From Rhodanobacter sp. FW104-R8 (GTDB lineage: Bacteria > Pseudomonadota > Gammaproteobacteria > Xanthomonadales > Rhodanobacteraceae): 64,000 nucleotides of DNA. The stretch covers positions 1 through 64,000 of the forward strand of contig NZ_LVJR01000022.1 of the NCBI RefSeq assembly GCF_001617365.1. The letters run 5' to 3'. The notes under the pieces are model-generated. The model was not told the DNA's origin, did not search any database, and saw only the letters and a program-made list of their open reading frames with translations. Position 1 is the stretch's first letter. Each line of letters begins with the position of its first letter. The translations under genes and the position numbers were made by a program. Positions 1-8,107 of this stretch are shown here, piece after piece.

Positions 1-12
1 TGTCTTCGTCAT
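1..12 (-). CDS. 5' end of an unidentified gene (truncated by window edge)
   Basis: Only the first four codons (Met-Thr-Lys-Thr) lie in the window. The ATG is the complement of the cat at 10-12, and a GGAG ribosome-binding site sits about 6-9 bases upstream (complement of 19-22). The downstream sequence is missing, so the product cannot be named. The M28 peptidase gene upstream is on the same strand, but about 170 bp with a repeat separates them. Confidence 0.45.
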
Positions 13-89
13 GTCGTTCTCCTTGCGTGGATTGAATCACACGGCAAGGGATACGTTTCTCGCGGGCAAGGTCAGGGGTTCGCTCTTGA

Positions 90-178
90 TCTTGCAGCGA
101 AGAGCGACCCCACTCTCCGCAAGGGATTCCCTTCGGTCACAACCCTCCCCTGCATTCGCAGGGGAGGGAGCAAGGCGG
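90..178. repeat. Dispersed palindromic repeat, family A (copy 1)
   Basis: The copy has the family's AGAGCGACCCCA start, followed by a palindrome whose arms read CCCTCCCCTGC and GCAGGGGAGGG around a short loop. Related copies occur near 5295, 9638, 14945, 15446, 26801 and 29563. It ends directly before the stop codon of the M28 peptidase gene, and its hairpin could act as a transcript end. No open reading frame or transposase is associated with it here. Confidence 0.7.
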
Positions 179-180
179 GA

Positions 181-1614
181 TTACTCGCCGGCGCCATCCT
201 TCGCGAACGCACCCGGCGCGGAGCCGAAGTCGCCATTCGCCTGCGCGGCCATGTACGAGAACGCCGCGTACACCGCCACGTTTTGCGCCAGCTCGGCGGG
301 GTCGATCTTGTCCAGCGTGTCGTTCGGGGTGTGGTGCCAGTCGAAGTATTTCGTGCCGTCCTGGGTCAGCGACAGCGCGGCCATGCCCTTGGCGTGCATC
401 TGCGACAGGTCCGAACCGCCGCCGCCGGGACGGGTGGCGTCGTAGGCCACGCCGACCGGTTCCAGCACCTTGGCGATCTGGCCGATCGCATCGCGCGCCT
501 CAGGCTTCACGCTGGCGCTCATGCGCCAGATCTTGCCGGCGCCGAAGTCGGATTCGGTGCCGAGCTGGAACTTCGCCACCTCGGCGCCATGCTTGTCGGC
601 GTAGGCGCGGCCGCCCCACAGGCCCATCTCCTCGTTGGCGAACGCGATCACCCGGATCGTGCGGTCCGGCCGCCGCGGCAGGTCGCGGATCAGCTTGCCG
701 GCCGCCATCGCGATCGCCACGCCGGCGCCGTCGTCGATTGCACCGGTGCCCGGGTCCCACGAGTCGAGGTGGCCGCCGATCGCCACCACCTGGTCGGGAT
801 GCCTGCGGCCGGTGATCTCGCCGATCACGTTGGCGCCGGTGTATTCGCCGGTCACGCCGCAGTCGAGGTCGAGTTTCAAGGTGACCGGCTTGCCGTAGGC
901 CAGCACGCGTTCGAGCTGGTCGGCATCGGGATTGGTCAGCGCGGCGGCGGGGATCGCTTTGGCCGGGTCGCGGAAGCCGGTGACGCCGGTATGCGCGGCG
1001 CGCTGGTGCTCGTCGGTACCGGCCGAGCGCAGCAGGTAGCCGGCGGCGCCCTTGGCCTGGGCGATCACGGCGCCCATCGTGCGCACGGCCGAGCCCATGC
1101 CGTAGCCGTGGCCGTCCTTCGCGCGTTCCATGCGGTAGCCGACGTAGACGATCTTGCCCTTGATGCCGGCCGGGTCGGCTGCCTTCAGCGCGTCCAGCGT
1201 GTCGAACTTCACCACCTCGGCGGTCAGTCCGCCCTTCGGCGTGCCGGCCGAATAACCCAGAGCGGTCAGCGTCAGCGGCTGCGGGAACGGCGACACGATC
1301 GCGGCGTGCTCGCTGCGGCGCTCCCACAACGGGTAGGTCACCGCTTCGGTGTAGACCTTGTCGTAGCCGAGCTCCTTGAACTTCGCCACGGCCCAGTCGC
1401 GTGCGCGCTGGTCGTTCGGGCTGCCGGCCAGGCGGGCGCCGACTTCGGTGGTCAGCGAGGCGGTGACCTTGTACGCGGTGTCGTCGTGCAGCGCCTTGTC
1501 GCGCAGCTGTTCGGCCGTCTTTACGGCCGTGGCGGGAATCGTGGTGTTGGCGGCGCTGGCGATGCCGCTGGCCAGCAGGCCGGCAGCAAGCAGGGTGAGG
1601 GGAAGACGGCGCAT
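181..1614 (-). CDS. Secreted M28-family zinc aminopeptidase/carboxypeptidase
   Basis: A 477-residue metallopeptidase predicted to act in the periplasm or outside the cell. Residues 1-21 form a Sec signal peptide ending Ala-Ser-Ala. A protease-associated (PA) insert spans roughly residues 120-260, and the M28 catalytic domain follows. Zinc ligands and catalytic residues are recognisable: GGHLDSWD (about 281-288), IDDGAG (293-298), the Glu-Glu pair of NEEMGL (about 328-329), an Asp in TESD, and the final His in DWHHTPND. Length and order fit bacterial M28 peptidases of the PA-containing type. The substrate cannot be read from sequence. Family repeats flank the gene on both sides, so it is probably transcribed alone. 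Confidence 0.9.
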   Translation of the reverse strand: MRRLPLTLLAAGLLASGIASAANTTIPATAVKTAEQLRDKALHDDTAYKVTASLTTEVGARLAGSPNDQRARDWAVAKFKELGYDKVYTEAVTYPLWERRSEHAAIVSPFPQPLTLTALGYSAGTPKGGLTAEVVKFDTLDALKAADPAGIKGKIVYVGYRMERAKDGHGYGMGSAVRTMGAVIAQAKGAAGYLLRSAGTDEHQRAAHTGVTGFRDPAKAIPAAALTNPDADQLERVLAYGKPVTLKLDLDCGVTGEYTGANVIGEITGRRHPDQVVAIGGHLDSWDPGTGAIDDGAGVAIAMAAGKLIRDLPRRPDRTIRVIAFANEEMGLWGGRAYADKHGAEVAKFQLGTESDFGAGKIWRMSASVKPEARDAIGQIAKVLEPVGVAYDATRPGGGGSDLSQMHAKGMAALSLTQDGTKYFDWHHTPNDTLDKIDPAELAQNVAVYAAFSYMAAQANGDFGSAPGAFAKDGAGE

Positions 1615-1698
1615 CGGGGGACTCCGCGGAGGAAACCCCGATTATGGCGTTGTTGCCCGTTCCCGCTTAGGCCAGAAGTCATGGATGGCCGAGTGCCG

Positions 1699-1778
1699 CT
1701 TCGTAGCGGCGGGCAGTGCCCGCCGCTCTTGCCTGGTTGTGCCGCAAAGAGCCGGCGGGCAGTGCCCGCCCTACGAAG
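1699..1778. repeat. Dispersed palindromic repeat, family B (copy 1)
   Basis: Outer arms CTTCGTAG and CTACGAAG enclose two inner GGCGGGCAGTGCCCGCC palindromes. The sequence can fold into a long hairpin with two subsidiary stems. Similar copies lie at 8026-8101 and near 34135. It is located between the convergent ends or starts of chromosomal genes and does not encode protein. Confidence 0.7.
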
Positions 1779-1793
1779 CCATGGTTTCTCTCG

Positions 1794-2204
1794 TTATGGC
1801 TTGTTCTTCAGCAAATCGCGGATCTCGGTCAGCAAGGCCACGTCGGCCGGCGGCGCGGCGGGTGCCGCCTCTTCCTTGCGGCTGAGCTTGTTGATCGCCT
1901 TGACCACCATGAAGATCGCGAACGCGATGATGATGAACTGGATCAGCGTGTTGATGAAGGCGCCGTACTGGACCGCCACCTCGGCGATCTTGTGCTTCGG
2001 ATCGCTGTCGTCGCCGGGCTTGAGCACCCACTTCATGGCAGAGAAGTCGATGCCGCCGGTGAGCCAGCCGATCGGCGGCATGATGATCTGGTCGACCAGG
2101 GAGGTGACGATCTTGCCGAACGCGCCACCGATGACCACGCCGACCGCCAGGTCGATGACGTTGCCACGCATGGCAAAGGCCTTGAACTCGCTGATCATGC
2201 TCAT
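1794..2204 (-). CDS. mscL: Large-conductance mechanosensitive channel MscL
   Basis: A 136-residue inner-membrane channel that opens under membrane tension and releases solutes during hypo-osmotic shock. The N-terminal amphipathic start ([20 protein letters not shown]) and the pore-lining helix rich in Gly/Ala/Val are the hallmark of MscL. A second membrane helix ([19 protein letters not shown]) and a charged C-terminal bundle follow. Length matches the family. A GGAG lies about 11 bases upstream of the chosen ATG, and a second in-frame ATG two codons on is also possible. It appears to be monocistronic. Confidence 0.97.
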   Translation of the reverse strand: MSMISEFKAFAMRGNVIDLAVGVVIGGAFGKIVTSLVDQIIMPPIGWLTGGIDFSAMKWVLKPGDDSDPKHKIAEVAVQYGAFINTLIQFIIIAFAIFMVVKAINKLSRKEEAAPAAPPADVALLTEIRDLLKNKP

Positions 2205-2294
2205 GCTGCGGGTACTCCCTCTGGTTGGGCCGGATGGCGGGACGACTTTAGCGCGACAACCTAGGTGCGCACAGATGAAGGCGGCGTGGAAGCG

Positions 2295-2981
2295 TCAGAC
2301 GACGCGTCCGTCCAGTTCGGCCACGCCGACCAGTTCGGCGTGGAAGCGGTCGCCGCGCCGCAGCGCGGCCACGCCGGCCGGGGTGCCGGTGAAGACCAGG
2401 TCGCCGGCTTGCAGCTCGAACAGCGTGGACAGCGCCGTAAGGATGTGCGGTACGTCATGCACCATCTCGCCCAGCGTGGCCTGTTGGCGCAGCTCGCCGT
2501 TCACGCTGAGCCGCAGCACGGTCCGCGCATCCACGGCGACTTCGCCGGCCGGGCGCAGCGCGGAGACCGGGGCGGAGTGGTCGAAGCCCTTGCCCACGTC
2601 CCACGGGTGGCCTTTCGCCTTGGCCTGTGCCTGCAGGTCGCGGCGGGTCAGGTCCAGCCCCACGCCATAGCCCCAGACCAGGGCGGCGGCTTCGCCCGGG
2701 GCGAGGTCACGGCCGCCGGCGCCCAGCGCCACCACCATCTCCACCTCGTGATGCAGGTCGGCAGTGGCCTGCGGATACGGCACGTCGGCGCCGTCGGCGA
2801 CCACCGCGTCGGCCGGCTTGCAGAAGAACATCGGCGCGGACCGGTCCACCGTGGCGCCCATCTCGCGCGCGTGCTCGGCGTAGTTGCGGCCGATGCAGAA
2901 CACCCGGCGGATCGGGAAACGCCGGTCGGAGCCGATGATCGGCAGGCTGGGGATGGCGGGCGGGGCGATGGCGTAGTTCAT
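2295..2981 (-). CDS. Fumarylacetoacetate hydrolase (FAH) family protein
   Basis: A 228-residue protein of the FAH superfamily, similar in size to acylpyruvate/fumarylpyruvate hydrolases (YcgM type). These are metal-dependent enzymes that cleave or decarboxylate C-C bonds in keto acids. Visible family features are the RVFCIGRNYAEHARE segment, the HHEVEMVVAL acidic metal-binding motif, GLDLTRRDLQ, and the C-terminal VFTGTPAGVAAL loop. The ATG at 2981 was chosen because the domain begins immediately after it. Further upstream in-frame residues are low-complexity and unlike the family. No strong Shine-Dalgarno is visible. Substrate is unknown, and the neighbours do not suggest an aromatic degradation pathway. 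Confidence 0.88.
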   Translation of the reverse strand: MNYAIAPPAIPSLPIIGSDRRFPIRRVFCIGRNYAEHAREMGATVDRSAPMFFCKPADAVVADGADVPYPQATADLHHEVEMVVALGAGGRDLAPGEAAALVWGYGVGLDLTRRDLQAQAKAKGHPWDVGKGFDHSAPVSALRPAGEVAVDARTVLRLSVNGELRQQATLGEMVHDVPHILTALSTLFELQAGDLVFTGTPAGVAALRRGDRFHAELVGVAELDGRVV

Positions 2982-3213
2982 GGCCGCAAGCGTAGCAAAG
3001 CCTGGCCGGGCGTGGCCGGAACAAGACGTCGAACGGCGGCGTGCCGCGACGTGTCGATCCCGCGTGTTCCCGTTCGTCATCCATGGGGTGGCGACGGGAT
3101 GCGGATGACAGCTGTCACCGCCGGTGGTTGATGTCATGCTCTGGCCGCGCGCCGGCTGGGCGTCCATGATGCCCCCTGTCACCTTGAACATGGCCGTTTG
3201 AGCAGGAGTGGAT

Positions 3214-4449
3214 GTGGGCAACGCCGAACTGTTGAAGGAATTGCGCATCGAGCGCCACCAGCGCGAAGACCACGGCCGCCATCCGGGTCGCTGGCCGTGG
3301 ATCGCCGTCGCCGTGGGGGTGGTGCTGTTGGCGCTCGGCGGTGCCGCATGGCTGTTCGTCGGCCATCGCGTGGTGGCCGTGCAGACGGCCCTCGCGGTGG
3401 CGCCCGGTGCCGGCAGCGAGGCGGGCGCGGTGTTGCAGGCGACCGGTTACGTCACCGCGCGGCGCCGGGCCACGGTGTCGGCGCAGATCACCGGCACGCT
3501 CACCGCGGTGCTGATCGAGGAGGGCGACCACGTCACCCAGGGCCAGGTGCTGGCGCGGCTGGACGACAGCGGCTTCAAGGCCGGCCTGGCCGCGGCGAAG
3601 GCGCAGGCCGATTCGGCACAGGCGCAGGTGGCACAGATCCAGGCGCAACTGGCACAGGGCATCCACGACGCCGCGCGGCTGGAGTCGCTGGCCGCCCGCG
3701 GGCTGGTGTCGAAGCAGGCCGCCGAACAGGCGCGCACCCAGGTCGACAGCCTGCGCGCGCAGCTCAATGCGCAGCAGCAACAGGCCAGGGCCGCCGTCGC
3801 CCAGGCGGCGGTGGCGCAGGTCAACTTCGACTACTGCGTGGTGCGCGCGCCGTTCAGCGGCGTGGTCACCACCAAGGATGCCCAGGTCGGCGAGATCATC
3901 TCGCCGCTGTCCGCCGGCGGCGGCTTCACCCGCACCGGCGTGGGCACCATCGTCGACATGGATTCGCTGGAGATCGACGTCGACGTCAACGAGGCCTACA
4001 TCGGCCGGATCAAGCCCGGCATGCCGGCCGAGGCGGTCCTCGACGCCTACCCGGACTGGAAGATCCCTGCCCACGTGGTCGCCATCGTGCCCACCGCCGA
4101 CCGCGGCAAGGCCACTATCAAGGTGCGCGTGGCGCTGGAAAAGAAAGACGCCCGCGTAGTGCCCGACATGGGCGCGCGGGTGTCGTTCCTGGAAGAAAAA
4201 CCGAAAGCCGCCGCCAGCGTGCCGCAAGGTGTGCTGGTGCCGGCCACGGCCATCGTGCAGCGCGACGGCCGCAGCGTGGTGTTCGTGCTCGACGGCAACC
4301 GGGTGCGCCAGCGCGCGGTGAATCCCGCGGCGCAGGCCCATGGCGATTTGCGCCTGCTGCCGGCCGCGGTGAAGCCGGGCGACAGCGTGGTGGTGTCGCC
4401 GCCGGCCGAACTGAAAGATGGTTCGGACGTCCAGATGAAGAAACCGTAG
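3214..4449 (+). CDS. Efflux periplasmic adaptor (HlyD/MacA-like)
   Basis: A membrane-fusion protein of 411 residues, first gene of a four-gene ABC export operon. One N-terminal membrane helix (about residues 28-50) anchors it. A biotinyl-lipoyl-like half domain (VSAQITGTLTAVLIEEGDHV), a long Gln/Ala-rich coiled-coil hairpin (about 115-200) and the second lipoyl half (VRAPFSGVVTTKDAQVGEII) follow, then beta-barrel and membrane-proximal domains. GTG at 3214 was preferred over GTG at 3208 because the AGGAG at 3204-3208 would overlap the latter. By family knowledge it links the inner-membrane transporter to the outer envelope. The exported substrate is unknown. Confidence 0.9.
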   Translation: MGNAELLKELRIERHQREDHGRHPGRWPWIAVAVGVVLLALGGAAWLFVGHRVVAVQTALAVAPGAGSEAGAVLQATGYVTARRRATVSAQITGTLTAVLIEEGDHVTQGQVLARLDDSGFKAGLAAAKAQADSAQAQVAQIQAQLAQGIHDAARLESLAARGLVSKQAAEQARTQVDSLRAQLNAQQQQARAAVAQAAVAQVNFDYCVVRAPFSGVVTTKDAQVGEIISPLSAGGGFTRTGVGTIVDMDSLEIDVDVNEAYIGRIKPGMPAEAVLDAYPDWKIPAHVVAIVPTADRGKATIKVRVALEKKDARVVPDMGARVSFLEEKPKAAASVPQGVLVPATAIVQRDGRSVVFVLDGNRVRQRAVNPAAQAHGDLRLLPAAVKPGDSVVVSPPAELKDGSDVQMKKP

Positions 4450-4468
4450 TTCGCTCCACCCCGTCACG

Positions 4469-4560
4469 CGTAGGAGCCCGCTCGCGGGCGATGCTCCAGC
4501 TCTGGATGCCCTTGGATGGAAGATCAAGGCAAGAGCATCGCCCGCAAGCGGGCTCCTACG
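4469..4560. repeat. Dispersed inverted repeat, family C (copy 1)
   Basis: Arms beginning CGTAGGAGCCCGC and ending GCGGGCTCCTACG bracket a central spacer of about 35 bases, giving a long, nearly perfect hairpin. The arms also contain the GCGATGCTC/GAGCATCGC pair. It lies between the adaptor gene and the ATPase gene of the ABC operon, so any transcript through the operon would carry it. This could change the stability or relative expression of the two parts. A related copy lies at 34204-34280. Confidence 0.75.
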
Positions 4561-4588
4561 GAAAATCCATGTTCATCGGAGAACTGCC

Positions 4589-5275
4589 ATGGGTACGCTG
4601 ATCGAGATCAAGGATCTTGCCAAGACCTACGAGCGCGGCAAGCAGAAAGTCGAAGTGCTGCACCACGTCAACCTGGACATTGCCGAAGGCGATTTCCTGG
4701 CGCTGATGGGGCCGTCCGGCTCCGGCAAGACCACCTTGCTCAACCTGATCGGCGGGCTGGACGCGCCCAGCGCCGGCAGCATCAGCGTGGGCGGCCAGCG
4801 CATCGACCAGCTGGGCGGCGGCGCGCTGGCGAAGTGGCGCGCGTCGAACGTGGGCTTCGTGTTCCAGTTCTACAACCTGATGCCGATGCTGTCGGCGCAG
4901 CGCAACGTGGAACTGCCGCTGCTGCTGACCAAGCTGTCGGCGGCGCAGCGCAGGAAAAATGCGGCCATCGCGCTGCAACTGGTCGGCCTGGCCGATCGCG
5001 GCAGCCACAAGCCGGGCGAACTGTCCGGCGGCCAGCAGCAGCGCGTGGCGATCGCCCGCGCGATCGTCTCCGACCCGGAGCTGCTGGTCTGCGACGAACC
5101 CACCGGCGACCTCGATCGCCAGTCCGCCGAAGACGTACTCGGCCTGCTGCAGCAACTCAACCGCGAGCACGGCAAGACCATCGTGATGGTCACCCACGAT
5201 CCGAAGGCCGCCGAGTACGCCAGCCACACGCTGCATCTGGACAAGGGCACCCTCGTCGAACAGGCGCTGGCGTGA
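4589..5275 (+). CDS. ABC transporter ATP-binding protein (MacB/LolD type)
   Basis: A 228-residue nucleotide-binding subunit that powers the FtsX-type permeases encoded downstream. It has a Walker [10 protein letters not shown] (about 41-49), a Q-loop in VFQFYNLMP, the ABC signature LSGGQQQR (145-152), Walker [11 protein letters not shown] (165-174), and the H-loop histidine in MVTHDPKAA. This sequence pattern belongs to the MacB/LolD/FtsE branch of stand-alone ATPases. The gene follows the adaptor after a family C hairpin, and the permeases follow after a family A repeat. The subunits are therefore probably one system in spite of the two insertions. Confidence 0.95.
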   Translation: MGTLIEIKDLAKTYERGKQKVEVLHHVNLDIAEGDFLALMGPSGSGKTTLLNLIGGLDAPSAGSISVGGQRIDQLGGGALAKWRASNVGFVFQFYNLMPMLSAQRNVELPLLLTKLSAAQRRKNAAIALQLVGLADRGSHKPGELSGGQQQRVAIARAIVSDPELLVCDEPTGDLDRQSAEDVLGLLQQLNREHGKTIVMVTHDPKAAEYASHTLHLDKGTLVEQALA

Positions 5276-5294
5276 TGGAGACGCTCGGCTTCCT

Positions 5295-5425
5295 GGCTCC
5301 TTCCCCTGCGTGCAGGGGGAGGTTGGGAGGGGGTAAGGCTTTTGACCTTGCGGCAAAGAGCGACCCCACCCCGGCCCTCCCTGCGACCGAAGGAAGTCCC
5401 TTTAGGGGCGTGCAGGGGAGGGAGT
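5295..5425. repeat. Dispersed palindromic repeat, family A (copy 2)
   Basis: Two palindromes are joined by the family's two signature ends. The first is CCCCTGC/GCAGGGG followed by GGTTGGGAGGGGGTAAGGCTT. The second begins AAAGAGCGACCCCACCCC and finishes GCAGGGGAGGGAG. It fills most of the 214-bp gap between the ATPase and first permease genes, a gap with no other visible content. Confidence 0.7.
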
Positions 5426-5489
5426 ACATCCCCGGCTTCTGCGCCATCGTGCAGCGGAGCGGGCCTCGTGATCCCCAGAGGATTCCGTC

Positions 5490-6656
5490 ATGAAATACCT
5501 CCACCTGATCTGGGCCGCGCTGTTCCGGCGCAAGACCCGCACCATCCTCACCCTGGTGTCGATCGCCGCCGCATTCCTGCTGTTCGGCATGCTCGATGGC
5601 GTACGCACCAGCTTCGCCAATGCCGGCAAGAGCGCGGCCGGTGCCGAACGCCTGCAGACCGGCTCGAAGCTGTCGTTCATCCAGCCCTTGCCGTCGGCGT
5701 TGCAGGCGAAGATCGCGAACGTGCCCGGCGTGAAGGACGTGGCCTCCGCCAACTGGTTCGGCGGCGCCTACCAGGACTCGCACAACCAGATCTTCACCTT
5801 CGCGGTCAGCCCGAACTACATCGACATGTACCCGGAGATCACCATCACGCCGGCCGAGCGCAAGGCCTTCGAAAGCACCCGCACCGGCGTGCTGGTCGGC
5901 GACGTGCTGGCGAAGAAGTACCACTGGAAGGTCGGCGACAAGATTCCGCTGATGTCGAACATTTTCCCCAATCGCGACGGCAGCAAGAACTGGACCTTCG
6001 ACATTGCCGGCATCATGCACGCCAGGGATCCGGATCACGGCGAGTTCCTGCAGGGCGGCATCCTGATGCACTGGAAGTACTTCGACGAGTCCAACCCCTA
6101 TAACCAGGGGCAGGTGGGCTGGTACGTCAGCCGCGTCGCCGACCCCGCCCAGGCTGACCAGGTGGCCCGGGCCATCGATGCGCTGTCGGCCAATTCCGAC
6201 CATGAGACCAAGACGCAGACCGAGCAGGCTGCGATGGCATCGTGGATCAAGCAGATGGCGAACATCGGCCTGATCGTGTTCTCGATCATGGGCGCGGTGT
6301 TCTTCACGCTGGTGTTCCTGACCGGCAACACGATGGCGCAGGCAGTGCGCGAACGCACCTCGGAGCTGGGGGTGATGAAGACCATCGGCTTCTCCAGTAC
6401 CAGCGTGCTGATGATCGTGCTGGCCGAATCGGTGCTGCTGGTGCTGCTCGGCGGCGTGCTGGGGCTCGGCCTGGCGGCGGTGCTGGGGCCGGTCGCCAGC
6501 GCCGGCAGCGGCGGCGTGATCAACATGCCGCCGGTGCACGCGGGCAGCTGGCTGCTGGGTGTGGGCCTGATGGTCGCCATCGGCCTGCTGGTGGGAGCAC
6601 TGCCTGCGCTGCGGGCGATGCGCCTGAACATCGTCGATGCGCTGGCCGGCCGCTGA
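5490..6656 (+). CDS. ABC transporter permease, FtsX/MacB type (first)
   Basis: A 388-residue inner-membrane permease. One membrane helix lies at the N-terminus (about 17-35). A large periplasmic domain (about 40-255) follows, then three C-terminal helices in the FtsX fold (about 260-285, 310-345 and 350-375), ending ALRAMRLNIVDALAGR. This four-helix topology with a large extracytoplasmic domain is the MacB/FtsX type of mechanotransmission permease, which couples ATP hydrolysis to periplasmic conformational work and does not move solute through a classical pore. It is spaced 12 bp from the second permease gene. A GAGG lies shortly upstream of the start. Confidence 0.93.
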   Translation: MKYLHLIWAALFRRKTRTILTLVSIAAAFLLFGMLDGVRTSFANAGKSAAGAERLQTGSKLSFIQPLPSALQAKIANVPGVKDVASANWFGGAYQDSHNQIFTFAVSPNYIDMYPEITITPAERKAFESTRTGVLVGDVLAKKYHWKVGDKIPLMSNIFPNRDGSKNWTFDIAGIMHARDPDHGEFLQGGILMHWKYFDESNPYNQGQVGWYVSRVADPAQADQVARAIDALSANSDHETKTQTEQAAMASWIKQMANIGLIVFSIMGAVFFTLVFLTGNTMAQAVRERTSELGVMKTIGFSSTSVLMIVLAESVLLVLLGGVLGLGLAAVLGPVASAGSGGVINMPPVHAGSWLLGVGLMVAIGLLVGALPALRAMRLNIVDALAGR

Positions 6657-6668
6657 GGAGAATCCGTC

Positions 6669-7994
6669 ATGGGCAAGTTGAAATCGTTTCTGCGCGGCCT
6701 CGGCCTGTGCCTGATCGTCGTCGTCGGCATCGCCGCATGGACCGTGCTGCCGTGGCCGGCGCTGCTGGCGCTGGCCGTGCTGTTTGCGCTGTGGATGCTG
6801 CTGGCGCGCACCGGCCGGCAGGCCGGCTCGGTCACCCGCGTCGGCGTCAGCACCCTGCCGCAGCGCATCGGCACCTCGTCGGTCGTGGTCATCGGCATCG
6901 CCGGTGTGGTCGCCGTGCTGGTGTCGCTGCTGGCGATGGGCGTGGGCTACCGCGAGACGTTGGACAGGAGCGGCAGCGCCGACACCGCCATCGTCCTGCG
7001 CGGTGGCTCGGCCTCGGAGGTGTCCTCGGTTCTCGATCATGCGAGCACCACGGTGATCGAACAGGCACCGGGCATCGCCCGCGATGCCGCCGGCAAGCCG
7101 ATCGCCTCGCCGGAGCTGGTGGTGGCAGCGAACCTGCCGCTCAACGACGGCAGCGGCGACGAGGGCAGCGTGCAGGTGCGCGGCATCGGCGACGAAGCCT
7201 GGACGCTGCGCCCGGAGGTGAAGATCATCGCCGGGCGCAAGTTCACGCCGGGTCTGCGCGAACTGGTGGTGGGCAAGGGTGCGCAGCATCAGTTTGCCGG
7301 GCTGACGCCGGGTCGTGAAATCAAGCTGGGCAGCCAGGCCTGGACCGTGGCCGGCGTGTTCGAGTCGGGCAACGCGATGGACTCGGAACTGTGGGGCGAC
7401 GCCAACGTGGTCGCCGATACCTACCGCCGCGGCAGCAGCCGCACTTCGGTGTTCGTGCGCCTGACCAGCCCCGCCGCCTTCGACGCGTTCAAGGCGGCGC
7501 TCGCCGGCGACCCGCGCCTGCAGGCGGACACCAGCACCACGCTGGACTACTTCCGCAAGCAATCCGAGGGCGTCACCAAGGCGATCACCATCATCGGCAT
7601 CGTGGTCGGCGTGATCATGGGCATCGGCGCGGTATTCGGCGCACTCAATACCATGTTCGCGACCGTCGCCGCGCGAGCGCGCGAGATCGCCACGCTGCGC
7701 GCCATCGGCTTCCGCGGCCTGCCGGTGGTGGTGGCGGTGATGCTGGAGACCATGCTGCTGGCGCTGCTCGGCGGCGTCATCGGCGGCCTGCTGGCATGGC
7801 TGGTGTTCAACGGCTACAGCGCATCGACCCTGGCCCAGGGTACGGTCGGCACGCTCAGCTTCAAGCTCGCGGTAACGCCGGCGCTGTTCTGGACCGGACT
7901 CAAGTGGGCGCTGGCGATCGGCTTCATCGGCGGCCTGTTCCCCGCCGTGCGTGCGGCGCGGCTGCCGGTGACCACGGCGCTGCGCGAGCTGTAA
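6669..7994 (+). CDS. ABC transporter permease, FtsX/MacB type (second)
   Basis: A 441-residue partner of the preceding permease. Two closely spaced helices lie near the N-terminus (about 10-50), followed by a helix at about 75-95, a long periplasmic domain, and three C-terminal FtsX helices (about 300-325, 350-385 and 400-425). The C-terminal motif GGLFPAVRAARLPVTTALREL is typical. Two non-identical permease genes beside one ATPase gene suggest a heterodimeric transporter, unlike the homodimeric MacB with fused ATPase. A GAGGAG ribosome-binding site precedes the ATG. It is the last gene of the operon, followed by a family B repeat. Confidence 0.93.
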   Translation: MGKLKSFLRGLGLCLIVVVGIAAWTVLPWPALLALAVLFALWMLLARTGRQAGSVTRVGVSTLPQRIGTSSVVVIGIAGVVAVLVSLLAMGVGYRETLDRSGSADTAIVLRGGSASEVSSVLDHASTTVIEQAPGIARDAAGKPIASPELVVAANLPLNDGSGDEGSVQVRGIGDEAWTLRPEVKIIAGRKFTPGLRELVVGKGAQHQFAGLTPGREIKLGSQAWTVAGVFESGNAMDSELWGDANVVADTYRRGSSRTSVFVRLTSPAAFDAFKAALAGDPRLQADTSTTLDYFRKQSEGVTKAITIIGIVVGVIMGIGAVFGALNTMFATVAARAREIATLRAIGFRGLPVVVAVMLETMLLALLGGVIGGLLAWLVFNGYSASTLAQGTVGTLSFKLAVTPALFWTGLKWALAIGFIGGLFPAVRAARLPVTTALREL

Positions 7995-8025
7995 CGCCGG
8001 CGGCGAGGTGGTTCGGGGCGTCCGG

Positions 8026-8101
8026 CTTCGTAGGGCGGGCACCGCCCGCCGCTCTTCATCAAATTGGATGCAGAAGCTGGCGGGCATTGCCCGCCCTACG
8101 T
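8026..8101. repeat. Dispersed palindromic repeat, family B (copy 2)
   Basis: Outer arms CTTCGTAGGGCGGGC and GCCCGCCCTACG enclose inner CGGGC/GCCCG palindromes. It lies between the convergent ABC operon and the fatty acid transporter gene, where it may serve as a bidirectional transcript end. Confidence 0.7.
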
Positions 8102-8107
8102 CTGCTC

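Noticed and set aside
283-2670. Long open frame on the plus strand opposite the M28 peptidase and MscL genes
   Set aside because: It runs antisense to two clearly recognisable genes, has the Arg/Gly/Ala-rich composition of a shadow frame in G/C-rich DNA, and contains no known domain.
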